From Symbiodinium natans (lineage: Eukaryota > Sar > Dinophyceae > Suessiales > Symbiodiniaceae): a stretch of 64,000 bases of DNA. A model generated the notes under the pieces. The model was not told the origin of the DNA, did not search any database, and saw only the letters and a program-made list of their open reading frames with translations. This document shows, in pieces, positions 59,601 to 64,000 of the stretch; the first letter of the stretch is position 1, and each line of letters starts with the position of its first letter. Both the position numbers and the translations under genes were made by a program. The DNA lies in contig CAJNDS010002079.1 in NCBI GenBank assembly GCA_905221605.1, forward strand, positions 1,543,501 to 1,607,500, read 5' to 3'.

Positions 59601-62600
59601 CTTATTCTTAGACGAACCCTACCTGTGTCACCTCTATACCCTACAGCCCAACCCTAGACCCTGAACATCGCTAAACCCTAAACCCCAAACCCCCAAAGTC
59701 TAAACCCCTAAGCCCTGAACCCCTGAACCCCTGAACCCTAAGCTAACGTCCACGAGGGCACCATGAGCTTCACCGGCCCTGGCGCGTGTGGCGGCCCGGG
59801 CGTTGTGGAATCTACACCCTGTGTCCTTCTTCGGGACTGGGTAGGTAACCTTGAACCTTTTTGGTTATACAGAATCCTGCTATATATATATATATTATTA
59901 TTATGATTATTATTATTATATATATATATATAGAAGGTTAACCTTTTGTGGGCTAGAGTATTCAGCCCTGAGCCTTACACCCTACACCCCTGAACCCCAA
60001 ACCCTAAACCCTCAACTCCAAGCCCTAAACCCTAGTCATGCTTAAGGTTAAAGGTTTCGGGTTTTTAGAGGGTTTAGGGTTTAGGGTTTAGGGTTTAGGG
60101 TTTAGGGGCTTGGGGCCTGTCGGGGTTTAGGGTTTCTCCCCGTCCGCTGCGTTTGTTGTAGTTTGTATGAGGGGTCCTCCATGGGGTTTAATTACTATTC
60201 CCTGAGCCCTAAGCCCTGATGGTCCTGTCTTACAAGAGATATAGCCTGGATAAAGAAGGGCAACAATGCCGAACAAGCGCCTGAAGTGTGCATGCACTCC
60301 AATTGGGGGGAGGGGGGGGGGGGGGGGGGCTCCGAACCCGAACATAGGGTACCCTTTTTGGTAATCGGAAGGATTGTAGTATTTCGGTGTATATGGGGGT
60401 TTACGAAAGTAAGGGACCCTTGACATAAAACCCCCAATTCATAAAGCATATAAAAACCCCAATAAGGTATCCCGAATATTGTAAACCCCCATAAACCCTA
60501 AACCATCAGCCCTCAGCAGTTGAGATCAAGGGGGAGCCGTCCCAGGTGTCTGCTGGAGCTGACACAGCGCGAGGACGGTCAATGGTCTCGCACTCAGGGG
60601 GTTTAGAGTTGCGTCGCCAGGGAATGTGGGTTTAGGGTTTATAAGGTTTAGGGTTCAGGGTTTAGGGGTTTAGGATTTTCGGTTGAGGGTTTAGGCCTTT
60701 TGAGGGAGAAAAGGGCAGACGGGCCGTGAATGGAAGCTTGTTGTTCCTTCCAGTCCCTGCCCTGTTGAGACTGGAGCCCTAAACCCGAAAGTTAAGCATC
60801 TAGGGTTTAGGGTTTAGGGTTTAGGGTTTAGGGTTTAGGGTTCAGGGGTTTAAGGTTTTAAGTGTTTAGTGCGAAGCTCGACTGCCCAGGATGCTCATGT
60901 GCGACGGCTACCCCCTGCAGCAGCACAACCCCGGCACCGACAGCGGGGAGCCGCGGAGTCCTTGTCCCCTCAAACGTCGTAGGGTTTTTAGGGTTTTAGG
61001 GCTTTAGGGTTTTAGGGTTTTAGGGGTTTAGGGTTTTAGGGTTTTAGGGTTTTAGGGGTTTAGGGTTTTAGGGTATTAGGGTTTTAGGGGTTTAGGGTTT
61101 TAGGGTTTTAGGGTTTTAGGGTTTTAGGGTTTTAGGGTTTTAGGGTTTAGGGTTTTGGGTTTTTGGGTTTTAGGGTTTCAGGGTTTCAGGGTTTAGGGTA
61201 GGGTTGAGGGTTTTGGGGTTTTAGGGTTGAGGGTTCTGGGTTTTAGTGCTTTACGCGGCGCAGTTTCTCATCTTGCTGGGGGGAGACTCTTAGTCAGAAG
61301 TCCACGGTCGTCAGTTTGGGGAATTTAGGGTTTAGGGTTTAGGTTTCAGGGTTTAGAGTTTAGGGTTTGGGGTTGTAGGCCCTGTAGGGTCTAGGGTGTG
61401 CAATCTCTCAGGAAGGTTGCAGATGCACAGCGATAAATCGAGCATCGCTGATCTCGCGAAGAGCAAAAGTCCCATGTGCTTGGGGGGCAGCCGCCTAAAC
61501 CCTAAACCCGAAACCCTAAACCCTAAACCCTAAACCCTATGGGCAGCACACGCCGAACTCATGCACCTTCCGTCCGTTCCGGCATCTGCTGCCTCTCGAG
61601 CATCTCCGAGCATCGCATCAAAGGTGGCCAAAGCTCCTGGAGTGCCTGTGCCCAGATCCCCTCATACGTGCACCCTGGGAATGCACAGGGATGTCTCCAT
61701 CACCCATGGAGCCTAAACCCTAAACCCTAAACCCTAAACCCTAAACCCTAAACCCTAAACCCTAAACCCTAAACCCTAAACCCGACACTCATCTTAGCGA
61801 ACTGAGATCAGCTTGCTTGGGACCAGAGGGAGGCTTAATCGTTAGAAGTCTTCAGTGGTTGGTTTGGGGAGGTTTCGTCTTCGAATCATTGAGTCATGGT
61901 TGAAACCCTAGCCCCAAACCCAAATTTCTTCTTACTTCTACAGGGAGGAGTTTAGGGGGGGGGGGGGGTGCCCCGAACTTGCGCCTTGTAAGGCAAAAAG
62001 GTTCGGGTGTAGGGTTTGGGATTTAGGGTTTGGGGAAGTATTGTAGTAAGAGGATCCAAAGACCCTTAGCCTGAAACCCAGGGCCCCTGTGGGAGTTTTG
62101 ATCCTGATCCCCCTAAGCCCTGGCCCTAAACCAATACTCTTCTTGGTAGGTCAGTGGTGCCCTTTTCCTCATCCCTAAACCCTAAACCCTAAACCCTAAA
62201 CCCTAAACCCCCTCAAAAGGCCATGCCCTTGTTATAATATGGTCACAGGGCTACCAAGTCTTCCGGTCCACCCTGCACACGAGCAGTTCTCTAAATTGTG
62301 TTGTTTTGGGGTTTAGGGTTTAGGGTTCAGGATTTAGGGTTTAGGGTACTGTATACAAAGCAGCCCTCGAAAGGGACCCGAATTTGGAGAATTACCCGCA
62401 TTCACCCCAAAAGCGGCAAGATAAACAACGCCGCACCCTGAACGCTAACCGCAAAACACTACAACAACATGAACCCCAATCCCTAAGGCCACTTCAATGC
62501 CCCCGTGAATCAAGAGAATGTACCTTCAATGGTTTAGGGTTTTTAGGAAGATTCCTTCCATCAGATCAGATCCCAGAAGTAATCCGAAAGGCTTTGCGAA

Positions 62601-63764
62601 GCTTGAAAGGGATGTTGGAGACTCCGCAGTCGAAGGGTTTAGGGTTTAGGGTTTAGGGTTCAGGGTTTAGGGTTTAGGGTTTAGGGGGTTCAGAATGTTG
62701 CAGGAGCCCTCGCTGGTGTGGGAGTTCGTGCTTCCTACTGGTCAGCATGTGCTCGCCGCCATCGCCCCAAGCGCAACGTCTGGACGCTTTAGGGGGCTCA
62801 GGGCGTTTAGGGGGCGAGGGGGTGTAGGGCTAGGGTTTAGGGTTTAGGGTTTTAGGGTTTTAGGGTTTTAGGGTTTTAGGGTTTTAGGGTTTAGGGTTTA
62901 GGGTGTAGAAACTATAGATGTTTAGGAACCCCCTTACGGGGATCTATTTCTTGGATCGTCCCAGGGGTCTGGGTTGTAGTTGTGGTTCACAGTAGCTGGG
63001 TCCGATCGAAGGTTCAGGGCTTTGTGTACGTCTGGGTTGGAGGATGTTCGCCATTGTTTGACCTTACCCCACTCCCCGTAAACCCGTGGTTCATGGACAG
63101 TGGTAGATTGGGTTGTAATTAAGCTGCAGGGCAACTCTAGTCAAACCCTAAACCCTATAAACCCTAAACCTGATAAAATGAGCTGTGAAGGAGTAGATGG
63201 TTTTTCTAGGATCCAGAGTAGGCCATTATTCCCCCAATTTTTAGGGTGTTAGGTTCCCTTACAGGCCCCGTTAAACGAACAGGGTATTCTTGTTATGCCT
63301 AGGTTACTGATGGGTCTAGTAGCCCTAAACCCTAAACCCTTAACCCTATAAACCCTTTCGCGCAGCGTAGGTTTAGTTTTAGGATGAAAGGTTTAGGGTT
63401 TAGGATTTAGGGTTTAGGGTTTAGGGCTGGGGAGTTTGCCACGTACTCTTGGTAGCCCAGTGGTACCCTTTTTGCCATTTGTCTTGGTTCCAGGCTTGCA
63501 TATAAAGCAACCGCCCCCAGAAAAAAAAAGTACTCTCATTAGAACATTATAAGCGCGGGGTAGAGGGAGGCATGAGTTCGGGAACCAGGAACTGCTGTTC
63601 CCTAAACCCAAACCCCGAACCCTAAACCCTAAACCCTAAACCCCAAACCCCAAACCCTAAACCCTAAACCCTAAACCCCTTACTTGGGTCTTCTTCTTGG
63701 AGTCTTGACATCGGGGCGTGGACTCCCTAACATGCGCCTGAGGCGAGATTACTCGAGAAGCGAG
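56617..63764 (+). CDS. Unrecognised multi-exon gene 3 (joined, continues past window?)
   Basis: A third series of plus-strand exon-like islands with AG|G acceptors and GC donors: 56617-56686, 57468-57518, 58185-58223, 58963-59030, 59757-59799, 60531-60566, 60890-60952, 61416-61446, 61624-61662 (weak), 62704-62757 and 63743-63764 (weak). The five from 58963 to 61446 join in phase without gaps. No start or stop codon was fixed, and at least one exon is missing before 58963. I do not recognise the product; it contains Pro-rich and Trp-containing strands (VWIDGAPLDAPPVPV, EPSLVWEFVLPTGQ). It may be one gene or more. Confidence 0.45.
56868..56978. repeat. Palindromic MITE-like family C, copy 8 (best palindrome)
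   Basis: ACCCAAAGGATCCATGTACC at the left end and its exact reverse complement at the right end, 111 bp in all; the inner arms carry TATATAGTATAT. Confidence 0.8.
57468..57518 (+). CDS. Gene 3 exon b
   Basis: Reads VRVLVEIWHHGNGDSPR; acceptor aaaag|G type, donor GC. The strand pattern could suit a beta-sandwich domain, but that is a guess. Confidence 0.6.
58185..58223 (+). CDS. Gene 3 exon c
   Basis: Reads VRVTQIGSCRSRN; acceptor tggag|G, donor GC, phase 0. Confidence 0.5.
58963..59030 (+). CDS. Gene 3 exon d
   Basis: Reads PSQMVWIDGAPLDAPPVPVS then ER; acceptor agag|G, donor GC. Confidence 0.6.
59757..59799 (+). CDS. Gene 3 exon e
   Basis: In phase with exon d it reads HHELHRPWRVWRP. Frame 0 (GTMSFTGPGACGGPG) is also open, so the frame rests on phase continuity. 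Donor GC. Confidence 0.45.
59880..59933. repeat. (TA)n / (TTA)n tract, palindromic
   Basis: CTATATATATATATATTATT to ATATATATATATATAG; AT-only repeat able to fold back. Confidence 0.9.
60531..60566 (+). CDS. Gene 3 exon f
   Basis: Reads GSRPRCLLELT plus CA with the first codon shared; acceptor tcaag|G, donor GC. Confidence 0.5.
60890..60952 (+). CDS. Gene 3 exon g
   Basis: Reads MLMCDGYPLQQHNPGTDSGE plus CC; acceptor cccag|G, donor GC. Confidence 0.6.
60978..61250 (+). repeat. TTTTAGGG variant array
   Basis: 8-bp units with some 7-bp ones, downstream of the gene 3 exon at 60890. Confidence 0.9.
61416..61446 (+). CDS. Gene 3 exon h
   Basis: Reads LQMHSDKSSI; acceptor ggaag|G, donor G C. Phase 0 at its end. 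Confidence 0.5.
61545..61713 (+). CDS. Coding-like island, gene 3 (frame uncertain)
   Basis: GC-rich island open in two plus frames. The part at 61624-61662 reads VAKAPGVPVP after an AG|G acceptor in phase with exon h. Confidence 0.35.
62140..62262. repeat. Family D, copy 5, interrupted by a CCCTAAA array
   Basis: Left end TCTTGGTAGGTCAGTGGTGC, right end GGTCACAGGGCTACCAAGTC; a CCCTAAA array (62175-62210) sits between the two halves. Confidence 0.6.
62704..62757 (+). CDS. Gene 3 exon i
   Basis: Reads EPSLVWEFVLPTGQHVLA; acceptor tgcag|G, donor GC, phase 0. Confidence 0.6.
63447..63555. repeat. Family D, copy 6
   Basis: ACTCTTGGTAGCCCAGTGGT at the left end with AAAGCAACCGCCCCCAG inside; the right end has decayed. 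Confidence 0.5.
63743..63764 (+). CDS. Gene 3 exon j (weak)
   Basis: Reads ARLLEKR plus G; acceptor ctgag|G, donor GC. Too short to be sure. Confidence 0.3.
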
Positions 63765-63847
63765 GCCAGCATACTTCTCTTGCCAAGGGTTTAGGGTTTA
63801 GGGTTTAGGGTTTAGGGTTCAGGGTTTAGGGACTGGCTTGTAAATTG

Positions 63848-63998
63848 AGTCTATAGGTAGCTATATGGTCCCTTAATATGGTCCCCCTTACGTGTTTTGA
63901 AGCATGCGCCCTTGGGTGGTCCACGGTGTTTTAAGGGGTATGTAAGATCCCCTTCTAAAGGGCCCATACTGAGGCACCATGACACCACCCTCAGGGCT
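63848..63998. repeat. Family E, copy 5
   Basis: GGTAGCTATATGGTCCCTTA at the left end and GCACCATGACACCACCCTCA at the right end. Confidence 0.6.
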
Positions 63999-64000
63999 TA

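Overview
The window looks like nuclear DNA of a dinoflagellate. Plant-type telomere-like repeats (TTTAGGG / CCCTAAA and variants) are scattered through it in both orientations. Between the arrays lie GC-rich protein-coding islands, mostly 25-80 bp. Joined in phase, these islands rebuild conserved proteins using acceptors of the form AG|G and donors that are mostly GC, sometimes GA or GT. GC/GA donors and AG|G acceptors are typical of dinoflagellate introns.

Positions 212-40141 hold the 3-prime part of one very large plus-strand gene, an ASCC3/Slh1-type double-cassette Ski2-like RNA/DNA helicase. I could place 47 exons. They start just after the DExH box of the second helicase cassette and run through motifs III-VI, the winged-helix, ratchet and helix-hairpin-helix regions and the final Ig/FN3-like domain to a TGA stop. 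They total about 2.26 kb of coding sequence (about 750 aa) in about 40 kb. The introns, roughly 0.3-2.1 kb, are filled with telomere-like arrays. Most have a G-strand array near the donor and a C-strand array near the acceptor, so the two intron ends are complementary to each other. Several families of short palindromic, MITE-like elements are also spread through the introns.

A second plus-strand gene, not recognised, seems to start after 40.9 kb and ends with TAG at 55410. Between its first recognisable exons and the later ones lies a complete 8429-bp Ty1/copia LTR retrotransposon (41513-49941). It has two identical 164-bp LTRs, a 5-bp target duplication CTTTC, a tRNA-type primer site, a polypurine tract, a 2005-aa Gag-Pol and two extra ORFs downstream of pol. 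The element contains no TTTAGGG arrays. It carries the tetranucleotide ACTT on the sense strand about every 25-45 bp, in coding sequence of all frames and in non-coding parts alike, which I cannot explain by codon use. Its integrase has Gly where the D-D-35-E glutamate is expected.

From about 56.6 kb to the end there is a third set of plus-strand exons with the same splice style. Several join in phase, but I do not recognise the protein. All genes and the retrotransposon point the same way. No rRNA, tRNA, CRISPR array or bacterial-type operon was seen.
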